A stretch of 64,000 nt of DNA. It comes from Phytomonospora sp040655735. GTDB taxonomy: Bacteria > Actinomycetota > Actinomycetes > Mycobacteriales > Micromonosporaceae. Below the pieces are notes generated by a model. That model worked only from the letters and a program-made list of their open reading frames with translations, was not told where the DNA came from and searched no databases. This document shows positions 25,470 through 33,800 of this stretch, in pieces (positions within the stretch are counted from its first letter, which is position 1; every line of letters begins with the position of its first letter). The translations under genes and the position numbers were made by a program. The stretch covers positions 124,001 through 188,000 of the forward strand of contig NZ_JBFAKK010000015.1 in the NCBI RefSeq assembly GCF_040655735.1. The letters are read 5' to 3'.

Positions 25470-25924
25470 CCATCCCGGCCTCCAGGCCCACCGGGGCGCC
25501 GGCGCTCTACCTCGAGCAGTTCACGATCCCCGACCACATCCGCGCGTCGTGGCACACCTGGGAAGCTGCGGCCTGGCGCCGCATGCGCTGGGGCGACACC
25601 AACCGGCTCCACCCACCCGACCAGCGCTTCACCATCGATCCCCCCGACGAGATGTGCCCTCGTCACCTGCGGATGTGGACGTCCTGGCGCGACCGGACCT
25701 TCGACTACCGCACCGGCCGCCGCTGGCCGGGACACCCCGGCACGCCCTTCGTCATCATCCACGACCTCGCCGACGCCCTCGAGGACCGCCGCATCGAGTG
25801 GGACGAGAAGACCAGCGAGCAGATGCAGCTCACTGAGCAGATCTGCCTGTCGGGACGCTCACCCCAATGCGACCACCCCACCGCCCTTGACTCCCCGCCC
25901 GCCACCCACAACCAGGAGAGATGA
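25466..25924 (+). CDS. Hypothetical protein
   Basis: A 152-residue protein rich in Trp and Arg (WHTWEAAAWRRMRWGD, then CPRHLRMWTSWRDRTFDYRTG). GTG 25466 is chosen for its GTGA overlap; in-frame GTGs 12 and 18 nt earlier are possible. No domain is recognised. It is in the operon of small genes behind the second palindrome. Confidence 0.6.
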   Translation: MTIPASRPTGAPALYLEQFTIPDHIRASWHTWEAAAWRRMRWGDTNRLHPPDQRFTIDPPDEMCPRHLRMWTSWRDRTFDYRTGRRWPGHPGTPFVIIHDLADALEDRRIEWDEKTSEQMQLTEQICLSGRSPQCDHPTALDSPPATHNQER

Positions 25925-25926
25925 CC

Positions 25927-26364
25927 ATGCCCCGCTCCCCCGAAGCCCGCGCTCGCCGCCGCGGCCGTGCCCGTCGGCTCACCGTCGTGGCCCTGACCGC
26001 GGTCGCGTTCACCCCGATGCTGCTGGCGGCCGACGCCGGCTTCGTCGACGACTACGGCGCCGGGCTGATCACCTTGCCCCTGGCCGGCGTCAACGGCGTC
26101 GCCGACCGCCTGTCAGCCTCCGGGCTTCCCGGCTCGGTCCTGTGGGGCTGCTGGGCCTTGGCGACCACCACCGCCCTGCTGCTCCTGGCCTTCGCCCGCC
26201 GCCGGGCCGGGCACATGGCCTGGGCAGCCTGGGGCATCACCACCGTCGCCCTGACGCGCATGACCTACGACGGCGAGACCGCCGCCGCGGCCGCCGTCGC
26301 GCTGCTCCTCTGGTGGATCGGTCCCGCCACGGCCGCCGACTACCTGCGGCGGTCCCATTCCTGA
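25927..26364 (+). CDS. Small integral membrane protein
   Basis: A 145-residue protein with a basic N-terminus (ARARRRGRARR) and about four membrane segments (VVALTAVAFTPMLLAA, LPGSVLWGCWALATTTALLLLAF, MAWAAWGITTVALT, AAAAAVALLLWWIG). AGGAGAG fits ATG 25927; ATG 25921 overlaps the previous stop and is an alternative. Function unknown. Confidence 0.7.
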   Translation: MPRSPEARARRRGRARRLTVVALTAVAFTPMLLAADAGFVDDYGAGLITLPLAGVNGVADRLSASGLPGSVLWGCWALATTTALLLLAFARRRAGHMAWAAWGITTVALTRMTYDGETAAAAAVALLLWWIGPATAADYLRRSHS

Positions 26365-26379
26365 CCCGCACCCAAACCA

Positions 26380-26418
26380 GCGAGCGCCCCGCCAGGTGAA
26401 GTCTGGCGGGGCGCTCGC
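26380..26418. terminator. Bidirectional terminator
   Basis: A 16-bp perfect stem (GCGAGCGCCCCGCCAG with CTGGCGGGGCGCTCGC) and 7-nt loop separate the convergent membrane-protein gene and the parA operon. Confidence 0.85.
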
Positions 26419-26464
26419 TCGTTCGGTCTTCTGGTGGCAATGACGAAATACCTCCCGGCCGCGG

Positions 26465-27478
26465 CTACTCCGGCGTGGCCATCCGCTGCTGGACCTCAAG
26501 ACAGACTCGCTGGAACTCCCACTCGAAGTCCCCAGCGACCTCAGCCTCCAACGCGGCGAGCAGCCGCAGCGCCGCATAGTTCTGGATCTGCCCGAGCAGC
26601 CCGTGCCCCGCGACCAGCCGCAGCTGCGGCTTCAGCCGCGCCAGGTGGTCCACCACCGGCTTCTCCAGGTTCATCGACGTGGGCGCGCTGGCAGGGAGAG
26701 CCATTCCGCGCACGTCCTGATACGCGTACGCCCACTCGACCGCTTCGTTTACCGTTTCCGGCAGGTCCAAAAGCGCGGCGTTCACGTAGTGGTTGAGCGC
26801 CACCTTCAGGTGCCCCTTGAGTTGGTCAGTGACCAGGCGTTCCACCAGCATCTCCTGCACGGGTTCGTCCATCCGCACCGCCACGAGCTTCCAGGCGGTT
26901 CGGCGATTGCGCATCCGCATCGAGGCGCCGACCACCCTGTTCCACACCGGACGGTTCCCGTTGGAGGGAGGGGACGTAACCGGCACCACCGACCGGGGGG
27001 CCACGATGGCCACATCGGCGGCCGGCTCGCCTTCATCCGACGGCTCATCATCGCGATCAACGGCCTGAGGCACCGGAGCGGCTTTGGCCGCAGGTTCGGT
27101 TTCAGACCGCGCCGCCGACGCCGAGGTGGCTTCGGGAGTGACCGTGGTGTCGCCGCTGGACGTCTTCTCGGCACGCGGTGCTGGGGCCTTTGCTGGAGCT
27201 GGATCGGGCTCGGCCGCGGTGGAGACTTGCGCGGCTGCGGTAGCCACCGTCGGTTCATCCTCTTCCGGCTTCACCGCCTGGTCCCGTTCGACGCCCGTGC
27301 CCGCTCGGCGCCGAGCAGGCTCTGCGGCCTTCTCCGGTACGCTCTCAGCCGAAGCCGCAGGCTGAGCCTCGCCGCTCACCGCGTCCGGATCGGGCTGGCC
27401 AGCCAGTTGCCCCCACTGCCCGGGAACCCCAGCCACCGGCGCCAACTTGTTTCCTTTGCGCTGAGGGGCAGGGCTCAT
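26465..27478 (-). CDS. ParA-operon partner, possible centromere-binding protein
   Basis: The 337-residue protein has a long disordered Ala/Pro/Glu-rich N-terminal half and a folded C-terminal half. Residues about 200-260 (WKLVAVRMDEPVQEMLVERL) could be a strand followed by helices of ribbon-helix-helix type, though this is weak. ATG 27478 overlaps the parA stop by ATGA. Type Ib plasmid partition operons encode a small DNA-binding partner in exactly this position. The partner role is inferred from location, not similarity. Confidence 0.6.
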   Translation of the reverse strand: MSPAPQRKGNKLAPVAGVPGQWGQLAGQPDPDAVSGEAQPAASAESVPEKAAEPARRRAGTGVERDQAVKPEEDEPTVATAAAQVSTAAEPDPAPAKAPAPRAEKTSSGDTTVTPEATSASAARSETEPAAKAAPVPQAVDRDDEPSDEGEPAADVAIVAPRSVVPVTSPPSNGNRPVWNRVVGASMRMRNRRTAWKLVAVRMDEPVQEMLVERLVTDQLKGHLKVALNHYVNAALLDLPETVNEAVEWAYAYQDVRGMALPASAPTSMNLEKPVVDHLARLKPQLRLVAGHGLLGQIQNYAALRLLAALEAEVAGDFEWEFQRVCLEVQQRMATPE

Positions 27479-28617
27479 GACAAGGCCCCCATGACCCGGC
27501 TGCCCTCCAGAGCCTCGGCGATGCGGTCAGCACCCCATGCCTTTTCCCACTGAGCGCGGATCTGCGTTGCCAGCGGATGACCCATCCGATCCAACAGGTC
27601 CAGTGCCAGAGCCTCCACCACAATGCATACCCGAGTTGCCTGGCCCCGGCGATCGGAGCTGGCCAGGTAGGCACTGACCGGTGCCTCCGCCGACTGAGAG
27701 TCGGGGATGACGGTCCGTTCGGGGAGGCTGTGCGGGTACGTAGAGATCGGGAGCGTCCCACTGTGCTGGGCTTCGGTGACGTCTCGGACGTTGGCCGACT
27801 CGCCCGTTCGCTGGGGCTTGTATTCGTTGATGAGCAGGTCGAGCAGCTCCAGATCCGGGTGGTCGTACTGTCGGCGGATGTCCTCGATGTAGGTCAGTGT
27901 CGTTGGGATGGCACCGATGCCGAACTTCTCGGCGGTGGTCACCATCAAGGCCAGCGACGCGGCCTTGGCCGCCTGACGGCCGATGTCGCTGCCACCGGGA
28001 GGCGTGTCGAGGAGAACCACGTCGACCGTGGCGTTGGGCGGAACGGATTGCGGCTCTGCCGGGTCGGCTTCGGTGAGTGCCCGCTTGAGTGCCGCGAGGT
28101 CCCCTGGAGTCCACGTCTTGGCGATCGTTTCGATCATTTCGTAGCACGGGATGATCCAGATCTGCCCGAACCGGCCACGCAGCGGGCCGCCCTTGAACCA
28201 AGAAGCCGAGGGATCCCGGTAGTCGTCCCAGTCCACTTCGGTCATGGCGTGAGCGGCGACGCCGGGCTCACCAGAGTTGATGACCTCGATAACGGTCGTC
28301 ACGTCCGGGACCTCGGTGGGCCTGCCGAACGGGTCAGGCGGGCCCGCGATCTTGTTCACCGAACGACCGGCACCCGTCGACAGGTTGCCCTGGGCATCGG
28401 TGTCGACCATCAGCACACTGAGTCCGAACCGTGAGAACGCGTCGGCCAGCAGTAGGACCAATGTGGTCTTACCTGCTCCGCCCTTCTTGATGAGGACAGC
28501 GATCACGTTACGAATGCGAGGAGGCAGCTCACCCAGTATGGATTGCCACGCGCTGAGTACCTCCTCTTCAGAAAGGGGATCCGCTCCAGGAGCGGTTTGG
28601 TGTGGGATCTCCGACAT
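27475..28617 (-). CDS. parA: ParA-family partition ATPase
   Basis: A 380-residue deviant-Walker ATPase. KKGGAGKTT at residues 44-52 is the Walker A with its signature Lys, VDTDAQGN near residues 74-81 is the A' motif, and LLDTPPGG near residue 200 is the Walker B region. ParA dimers bound to the nucleoid move plasmid copies apart using partner-stimulated ATP hydrolysis. The N-terminal 36 residues are an extension without HTH. AGGAGG lies 5 nt before ATG 28617, and tandem 8-mers sit 110 bp upstream. Confidence 0.92.
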   Translation of the reverse strand: MSEIPHQTAPGADPLSEEEVLSAWQSILGELPPRIRNVIAVLIKKGGAGKTTLVLLLADAFSRFGLSVLMVDTDAQGNLSTGAGRSVNKIAGPPDPFGRPTEVPDVTTVIEVINSGEPGVAAHAMTEVDWDDYRDPSASWFKGGPLRGRFGQIWIIPCYEMIETIAKTWTPGDLAALKRALTEADPAEPQSVPPNATVDVVLLDTPPGGSDIGRQAAKAASLALMVTTAEKFGIGAIPTTLTYIEDIRRQYDHPDLELLDLLINEYKPQRTGESANVRDVTEAQHSGTLPISTYPHSLPERTVIPDSQSAEAPVSAYLASSDRRGQATRVCIVVEALALDLLDRMGHPLATQIRAQWEKAWGADRIAEALEGSRVMGALS

Positions 28618-28724
28618 CTACGGCCTCCTGACATGGGGAAGTCTGTCGCCGCTGACTGTAATACCTACACCGGAAGCGACCGTGGACCTCAGCCGAGATC
28701 CTTCACAAGATCACCGGTTGTGCG

Positions 28725-28748
28725 CTGTAGCGTTGTAGTGCTGTAGCG
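28725..28748. repeat. Three tandem 8-bp repeats upstream of parA
   Basis: CTGTAGCG, TTGTAGTG and CTGTAGCG are directly adjacent, 108 bp before parA. Tandem short repeats at a par promoter are typical of the centromere/operator bound by small partition proteins. Confidence 0.7.
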
Positions 28749-29140
28749 TCGCTTCCCATTGGGCAATGAATCCATGGCGCCTCGGGCGCCCGCCCGTTTG
28801 CGCAGCTGAGACCACTGGGGTCACAGCCTACGGCTTGTGCGGACATGGACGAAAGTGTGCTACCCCGACGTGTCGACGGCGAGGGCCCGTCTGTGAGGGT
28901 CCGGCGTAGACAGGAGCCTTAAGGCGGAAGTCCTCAGTCGAAGGACGCGCGCTCGGGTGTGTCGGGAGGATCCCCGCTAGGAACCGTGGGATATCGTAGA
29001 GATGGCCGTGGAGAGAGGCCAGTGGCGCGAACAGCCCAGAGGGTGCGATGCCCAGTCTCCAGACGCGTAAGTTGACGGCCCGGACTGCTCTGATCAAGCA
29101 GTCCGGGCCGTTCATTGTGGACGCTTGCCCTGCTGGATGA
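28749..29140. other. Gene-free region with terminator-like stem
   Basis: I find no supported gene in these 390 bp; a minus-strand frame at 28828-29115 lacks a ribosome site and typical codon use. A 13-bp stem (GGCCCGGACTGCT at 29077-29089 with its complement at 29097-29109) is terminator-like but lacks a T-run. Confidence 0.5.
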
Positions 29141-29161
29141 ATGTCATCATAATGATGACAT
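29141..29161. promoter_or_regulatory. Perfect 21-bp palindrome over a start codon
   Basis: Arms ATGTCATCAT (29141-29150) and ATGATGACAT (29152-29161) flank one A. The right arm ends inside the ATG of the next gene at 29160. A repressor here would cover both promoter and start, and no ribosome site fits upstream, so the message may be leaderless. Confidence 0.78.
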
Positions 29162-30011
29162 GGTGCAGAGGCAGTACCTTTCGCTGTCCCGAGGGGACAT
29201 GCAGGACCTCATCGACCAGATCATCGAGCGCCGCTGCCGCGCCGAGGATCCCGACCTGGCGAAGATCAGCGACAATCCATATGCCCTGGTCGAGTACGTC
29301 CTAGACCACCAGCGAGTCCCCGCAGGCGTCCTCGCTGACGAGGCCGCCGACCTCCTGCGGCTCAACGAGGCGCTGCTGACCATGGACTTCCGCGCCACCG
29401 AGCGACGCACGTTGCGCGTCTACGACAACGCCCGCGGCCAGCGCCTCACATGGGACGCGATCGCCGAAGCCGTCGGCGTGGACGGGCGCCGCCAGGCCGA
29501 AGGCCGCCACAAACGACTCCTGGGCGCGCAGCTGCCCGGCGGCCGCCGCGACCACCTGGCCGTCCCCGCCGCCCGCCGGGCGGCTCACGCCGCCCAGCGC
29601 GCCGCCGAGCAGCACGGCCAGCGCATCTGGATCGCCCTCGAGGAGATCCTGAAGCACCGCGGCGACCTCTACCCCAACACCGCGCCGGCCGCCGACCCGC
29701 GCGCGCTCGCCGAGGGCATCGACCACCACGACATGCTCACCGCCTTCGCCGCCGACTTCGACGGCGACCTCGACGAGCTCGCCGAGCTCCTGCCCGGGCC
29801 CGCCGTGGGCGAGGCACGGTTCGCCGGCGAGACCCTCACGGTGATCGGCCTGTTGGCGCCCCTGCTCCGCGTGACCGCGGCACGGCCGGGAACCCCGGGT
29901 GCCCAGGCATTGTCCGATCTCCACGCCGCCCTGGCGGCCCACGACCGCTACCACCGCGACCAGCGACGCAAGCAGGACGCCGAGGCCGGCCGCAAGCGCC
30001 CGCCGAGCTGA
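29160..30011 (+). CDS. Hypothetical protein with HTH-like segment
   Basis: A 283-residue protein starting at ATG 29160; an upstream frame to 29115 is excluded by the palindrome. Residues about 95-125 (LTWDAIAEAVGVDGRRQAEGR) look like a helix-turn-helix, and the middle is Ala/Arg-rich. It probably binds DNA and may be autoregulated through the palindrome over its start. The C-terminus is helical and basic. No named family. Confidence 0.72.
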   Translation: MVQRQYLSLSRGDMQDLIDQIIERRCRAEDPDLAKISDNPYALVEYVLDHQRVPAGVLADEAADLLRLNEALLTMDFRATERRTLRVYDNARGQRLTWDAIAEAVGVDGRRQAEGRHKRLLGAQLPGGRRDHLAVPAARRAAHAAQRAAEQHGQRIWIALEEILKHRGDLYPNTAPAADPRALAEGIDHHDMLTAFAADFDGDLDELAELLPGPAVGEARFAGETLTVIGLLAPLLRVTAARPGTPGAQALSDLHAALAAHDRYHRDQRRKQDAEAGRKRPPS

Positions 30012-30049
30012 CCACCCGCCGACCACGAGGTGTCCAGGCGGCGCACCGA

Positions 30050-30444
30050 TGCCCGCGGCCCTCCAGGGCACCGCCACCGAGAGCGCGGACCTGCCCGACG
30101 GTGCCCGGTACGCCGGGCGCCTCGCCCACGGCGAGGCCGTCGTCGACTTCGCCACCAACGAGCAGGGTGGCACGCTGGCACGCCCCGTCCGCGGGGACGC
30201 GATCGGCGAGCGCGCTCCCCTTCGAAGCTTGCTTTCGTGCTTGGTCAGCAGCTTTCGGTACTCGTTGGAACGTCCCCCGCATCCGTGCCCACTATGCGCC
30301 GCGGCCGACCCTGTCCGCCGTCGCGGCACCATCGCCAGCACGGCCGTCTTCGTGCCGTTCCGGAAGCGCCCAGCCGTTCTCACGCGCCGCGCGTGGCGGA
30401 TGTCACCTTGCATCGGGCCTGGTCAAACCAGCCTCCCGAGCTAA
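30050..30444 (+). CDS. Doubtful reading frame
   Basis: A 131-residue frame from ATG 30050 has a plausible first half (DGARYAGRLAHGEAVVDFAT) and an atypical second half with Cys and Arg. No ribosome site is obvious and it runs into the promoter at 30441. It could be a decayed gene. Otherwise the region 30012-30440 holds nothing I can support. Confidence 0.25.
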
Positions 30445-30463
30445 TACGGGGTACTATTTAACA
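30441..30463 (+). promoter_or_regulatory. Family A promoter, copy 1
   Basis: First of six copies of a 23-nt element: CTAATAC followed by GGGGTACTATTTAACA. TACTAT (30452-30457) is the likely -10 box. No good -35 box is present, so an activator or special sigma factor is likely. The stem-loop at 30465 begins 8 nt after the box. Confidence 0.8.
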
Positions 30464-30464
30464 C

Positions 30465-30484
30465 GTCGGGACGGCAACCCCGAC
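30465..30484 (+). ncRNA. 5'-terminal stem-loop, copy 1
   Basis: Stem GTCGGG/CCCGAC with loop ACGGCAAC, at the predicted transcript start of the gene at 30511. CCAACAAGGAG follows and supplies the ribosome site. Confidence 0.7.
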
Positions 30485-30510
30485 CCCCGTATCGCCAACA
30501 AGGAGCAGCT

Positions 30511-31053
30511 ATGCGAGCCAGCACCCGTGAACCGGCCAGCACCGACCAGAGGCGCAAGATCGTCGAACTGCTGGCCCACTACACCGCGACGGACGTCGCC
30601 GCCGACGCCGCGCACCTGTCCACCGAGGCCACCTCCGGCAGCATGACCATGGAGCGCGCCTCGGAGATCATCGACCTGCTCCGTGAGGCCGGACCCCGCC
30701 CGGCCTTGGACCCGGCCACCATTCCGGCCGGGGACTACGCCGTCCAGACCGGCAACACCCTGGCCTGCTACCGCATCACTGTCGGGGCCAAGGCCTGGCA
30801 GAAGTGGAACCACGTCTCCCGCCTGCGCGACGGCAAGATCGCCAGGCGCAAGCTGGAGCTGGAGGAGACCTTGCACGTCCTCGACGCCATCCGGGAGACC
30901 GGAGTCGAGGCCGCGCAGGAGGCGTACCGGGCACTGGAGCGCAAGGTCACCGTCGTCACGCCTCCGGTGTCCACCCGGCGGTGCAGCGCCTGCGGCTGCA
31001 CCTGCGCCACCGCCGACCCGCTGGCACGGCTGCGAGCGGCCACCACGGGCTGA
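30511..31053 (+). CDS. Hypothetical protein of putative leading region
   Basis: A 180-residue protein: a helical N-terminal domain, a beta segment (AGDYAVQTGNTLACYRITVG, then KWNHVSRLRDG), a helical linker and a C-terminal CSACGCTC cluster that may bind zinc. AAGGAGCAGCT precedes ATG 30511. It is transcribed from family A promoter 1 with a 5' stem-loop. No function is known; the location suggests an establishment or anti-defence role. Confidence 0.75.
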   Translation: MRASTREPASTDQRRKIVELLAHYTATDVAADAAHLSTEATSGSMTMERASEIIDLLREAGPRPALDPATIPAGDYAVQTGNTLACYRITVGAKAWQKWNHVSRLRDGKIARRKLELEETLHVLDAIRETGVEAAQEAYRALERKVTVVTPPVSTRRCSACGCTCATADPLARLRAATTG

Positions 31054-31067
31054 CCGCATATCGCCAA

Positions 31068-31100
31068 GCTGGCCTTTCCGAAGAAGAAGGGAAGGCCAGC
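31068..31100 (+). terminator. Terminator-like hairpin
   Basis: A 12-bp stem (GCTGGCCTTTCC with GGGAAGGCCAGC, one T-G wobble) and 9-nt loop follow the gene by 15 bp. Confidence 0.7.
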
Positions 31101-31183
31101 ACCATTCATTCCCCACGGCCTCACATGGCCATCGCGGCCAGCACAAATAGCGATGTGACGCCCGCGACCTGACCACAATTGCA

Positions 31184-31203
31184 TGACTAAAACAACGTAA
31201 GAT
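31184..31203 (+). promoter_or_regulatory. Family B promoter, copy 1
   Basis: TGACTAAAACAACGTA followed by AGAT gives a TAAGAT -10 box at 31198-31203. The 16-mer recurs exactly at 33188-33203. A small stem, CGGGT/ACCCG (31211-31230), begins 8 nt after the box. Confidence 0.7.
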
Positions 31204-31258
31204 GAAGGTGCGGGTCAATTCTTCCACCCGCCCCTTTTCCTACCGAGAGGAATGCACC

Positions 31259-31519
31259 GTGACGACCAGATCCGAAGCACCGCTCGTCAACGGACGGGAA
31301 TTCATTGCCGTCATGGAAGACCACCTCGCAGGGAACTACGACAAGGCCGCCGAGCGCGTGGCCGCGCTCGCCCGCCGGGCTGAGCTTGGAGGCCACGCCC
31401 GGTTCCCTGCCAAGGCCGACGAGATCGCCGCCCGCCTTCGTCAGCGCCAGGCCGGTGAGGCCGAGGACGGCAGGTCGCTGCCCGGCGCCGTCGTCACCAT
31501 CACCGTCGCGGCGAGCTGA
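31259..31519 (+). CDS. Hypothetical small helical protein
   Basis: An 86-residue protein starting at GTG 31259 with CGAGAGGAATGCACC upstream. Its core (FIAVMEDHLAGNYDKAAERV) is a helical pair with Ala/Arg-rich second helix. It is expressed from family B promoter 1. No family is recognised. Confidence 0.7.
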   Translation: MTTRSEAPLVNGREFIAVMEDHLAGNYDKAAERVAALARRAELGGHARFPAKADEIAARLRQRQAGEAEDGRSLPGAVVTITVAAS

Positions 31520-31537
31520 GGCCCGCCGGCACGGCGA

Positions 31538-31585
31538 GGGCCGACCGGCTTCCCCGATCGCTCGGGGGTGGCGGCCGGTCGGCCC
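31538..31585 (+). terminator. Terminator-like stem with shared sequence
   Basis: A 12-bp stem (GGGCCGACCGGC with GCCGGTCGGCCC) about a 24-nt loop, 19 bp after the gene end. The same stem sequence is used at 1613-1645. Confidence 0.6.
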
Positions 31586-31727
31586 GGTGTTCCTCCGCCC
31601 TCTTGCGAGGACTCCCGAAGTCTAGAACCCGTGCCGGCGCCTCCCAGGGCCCGAACCACCACCCATCAAGATGAGTGATCGGAATGCCACGGTCAGTGAT
31701 GAACACGGAGCCGATCTTGGCGGTGAG

Positions 31728-31968
31728 GATGATCTTCAACGGCGATGGCTGCAAGATCATCTTCAGGCGAGGGCGTCAAGATCATTTTCCCCGCTCCCCG
31801 AAGGGGTGCTGCACGTCGCGGCGTGAAACTTTCCGGCGCCCCGAACGCGGCGGCGCTGGAAATTTCCACCGGCCGCCGTTGAAAGTTTCCACCGGCCAAG
31901 GGCGCGTCCGGCAGAGTCCCGTGAAATTTCAGCCCGGTGGTCCGGTGAAACTTTCCAAGATCAACTTC
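31728..31968. repeat. AAGATCAT-type repeats
   Basis: AAGATCATCTTC (31753), AAGATCATTTTC (31778) and AAGATCAACTTC (31957) are direct copies. GATGATCTT at 31728 makes an inverted pair with the first. They open the 1.7-kb gene-free region. Confidence 0.6.
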
Positions 31969-33000
31969 ATGGGGTGCTGCCGGTTTCCTGCAGAAGGACC
32001 CAGGTGACCTTCGGGAGTTTCCGCCGTCGCTGGGAGGGGCCAAAGGAGCCAGCCTGGAGACCCGGGAGCCGACCACCGCGTGCCGGCGAAGCTGGCGCCG
32101 ACAGTCGGCGGCCGACCGCCGGCAGGGGAGAGCCGGGCGTCGGCGCCCGGGCAGGAGCGATCGATCCGCCCACCAGCCCGAGGAGCCGCCTGGTCCGGTC
32201 CCGCCCAGGGGAGCGCCAAGACCGCCGAGGGGCTTGTCGAGGCCGTCGGCTCGGGTCACCGAGGGTAAACCGCAGTGCGGCATGCCTCCAGGCGCTGGGG
32301 GAGCCCTTGGAGTGACCCAACGCGCCCGCGCGCGCCCGCGCGCGCGAGAATAGCGGCAAACTGCACCACAGCCAAGTCGGAACTGCGGTGACGGAGAGTC
32401 AAAACTGCACCGCCGGAATCGCTGGCTCGGCCCCCACCCCGGATAGCCAGCCACACCCATCAGGGCCGCAGCCGCATACTCAGAGCGTTTTCGCAGCTCA
32501 ACGGGCACTGGTTACGGAGCCGCAGCGGGATATCCCGGGCTCAAGGCATGGGTCGGCGCCGAGCGTGACGCCGAAGTCGGCCACGCTCCGCAGGACGGGG
32601 AGGACGACCGGCGCACGGAGGCGCGAAGCGCCCGTCCCCTCGGGAAAGCGCTGTCGCCGCCTTTCCCTACCGCGCGTCGGCAGCACGGCGGAACGGGAGC
32701 GACGCGACCCCGCGGCACCGGGCGCGTGAAAGTTCTCCTGCAGACAGGACCGGCGCTCGCGCGTGAAACCCGACCGCACCCGGCGGTACTGCGTGCAGTT
32801 TCACGCGCCGGGCGCGTGAGTCGCGCAACGAGCGCGTGAAACTGCACGGGCCCCGCTGGCCGGCCGTCGTGAAGTTTCCGCTGCGGCGCACGGCACCGGC
32901 ATGAAACCGCCGCCGTGAAACTGGCGCGGTGCCCCGTGAAATTTCACGCGGAGCCCGGTGGAAACTTCGCCGGGCTCCGCGTGAAACTTCACGGAAAACT
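31823..33000. repeat. Gene-free region with two GTGAAA repeat clusters
   Basis: Cluster 1 (31823-31956) has GTGAAACTTTCC twice, GTGAAATTTC, and two units of GAAAnTTTCCACCGGCC. Cluster 2 (32724-33000) has about ten copies of GCGTGAAAcTT-type sequence in both orientations (near 32724, 32760, 32792, 32832, 32867, 32914, 32935, 32958, 32979). No gene is supported between 31520 and 33233. Candidate origin, centromere or transfer-recognition locus. Confidence 0.65.
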
Positions 33001-33050
33001 TCAAAGGCCCCGAGTTTCGGAAGGAAACGCCCGAAGAGAACCAAGGGGCT

Positions 33051-33146
33051 ATTTAGGGCGCTACGCAGGTCAGAGATAGCGTAGCGCCCTAAATGCCGGG
33101 TATGCGGCGCAGGCCCCACGGAGGGTGGACATTTAGGGCGCTACGC
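33051..33146. repeat. Three ATTTAGGGCGCTACGC elements
   Basis: ATTTAGGGCGCTACGC occurs at 33051-33066, inverted at 33079-33094 and again direct at 33131-33146. They contain the GGGCGCTACG 10-mer found at three other promoters and lie just upstream of family B promoter 2. Confidence 0.8.
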
Positions 33147-33187
33147 CTTGTGCGCGCGGGCCGGGTACCGTGACCCGGTTCGGTCCC

Positions 33188-33207
33188 TGACTAAAACAAC
33201 GTATGAT
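33188..33207 (+). promoter_or_regulatory. Family B promoter, copy 2
   Basis: TGACTAAAACAACGTA is identical to 31184-31199 and is followed by a TATGAT -10 box at 33202-33207. It serves the gene at 33234. Confidence 0.7.
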
Positions 33208-33233
33208 CGGGGCCCCGCAGAGAGGAGCCCGCA

Positions 33234-33668
33234 GTGATCCCAGCCGGCCGACGCGTCGTCGACCGCGTCCAGGCCCGAGCCGCTCTCGCGGTAGGTCGCG
33301 GGGTGTGGAACACCGCGGCCCGCGCCGAGCTCGAGGTGGCCGTCGACATCGTCAACACCTCCCCGGTGCTGTACCTCCTCGACCAAGTCCACGCCCACGC
33401 CGACGGGCGCCGGATCCCGCCGGGCCCCACCGGCAATCACGACGACGACCTCCTCAACACCCGCGAAGCCGCGGCACTCCTGGGGTGGACCGCGCAAAGC
33501 GTGCGCGAGGCCGATAAAGCCGGGCGCCTCGATGGCGGAATCGACCGATACGGGCATCGCTTCTGGCCGCGCCGCATTCTGAACCAGCGCCGCGACAATC
33601 CAATGCCGAAAGCCCCGAAAGGCCCTGTGAGGGAACGCCTCGGCACCGAATACGGTGAGCGCGAATAG
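33234..33668 (+). CDS. MerR/excisionase-like DNA-binding protein
   Basis: A 144-residue protein with a helical N-terminal half and, from residue 73, a winged-helix motif of excisionase type (LNTREAAALLGWTAQSVREA, then GRLDG and YGHRFWPRRIL). GAGAGGAGCCCGCA precedes GTG 33234. It lies behind family B promoter 2 and the inverted ATTTAGGGCGCTACGC elements. Probably a regulator of the small-gene region; target unknown. Confidence 0.72.
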   Translation: MIPAGRRVVDRVQARAALAVGRGVWNTAARAELEVAVDIVNTSPVLYLLDQVHAHADGRRIPPGPTGNHDDDLLNTREAAALLGWTAQSVREADKAGRLDGGIDRYGHRFWPRRILNQRRDNPMPKAPKGPVRERLGTEYGERE

Positions 33669-33800
33669 CCTGCGGCAATCCCGTATCGGAAGATCGGGCT
33701 CCCATCGGTGCGACCACGGAACCCTGGGACGCTCCCGTGTCGGCCCACCCGGGCGGCGAGCCGGCGACCCGACGACCGCCGCCAGCCACCCCAACCCCGG

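Noticed and set aside
28828..29115. 95-codon minus-strand open frame upstream of the HTH-like gene
   Set aside because: No ribosome site, atypical codon use and it spans a terminator-like stem.
32330..32346. GC-only simple repeat (GCGCCC and GCGCGC runs)
   Set aside because: Looks like low-complexity sequence rather than a CRISPR or iteron array; units are not regularly spaced by unique spacers.
31823..33000. GTGAAA clusters considered as a CRISPR array
   Set aside because: Units are short, degenerate and in both orientations with irregular spacing, and no cas genes are present.
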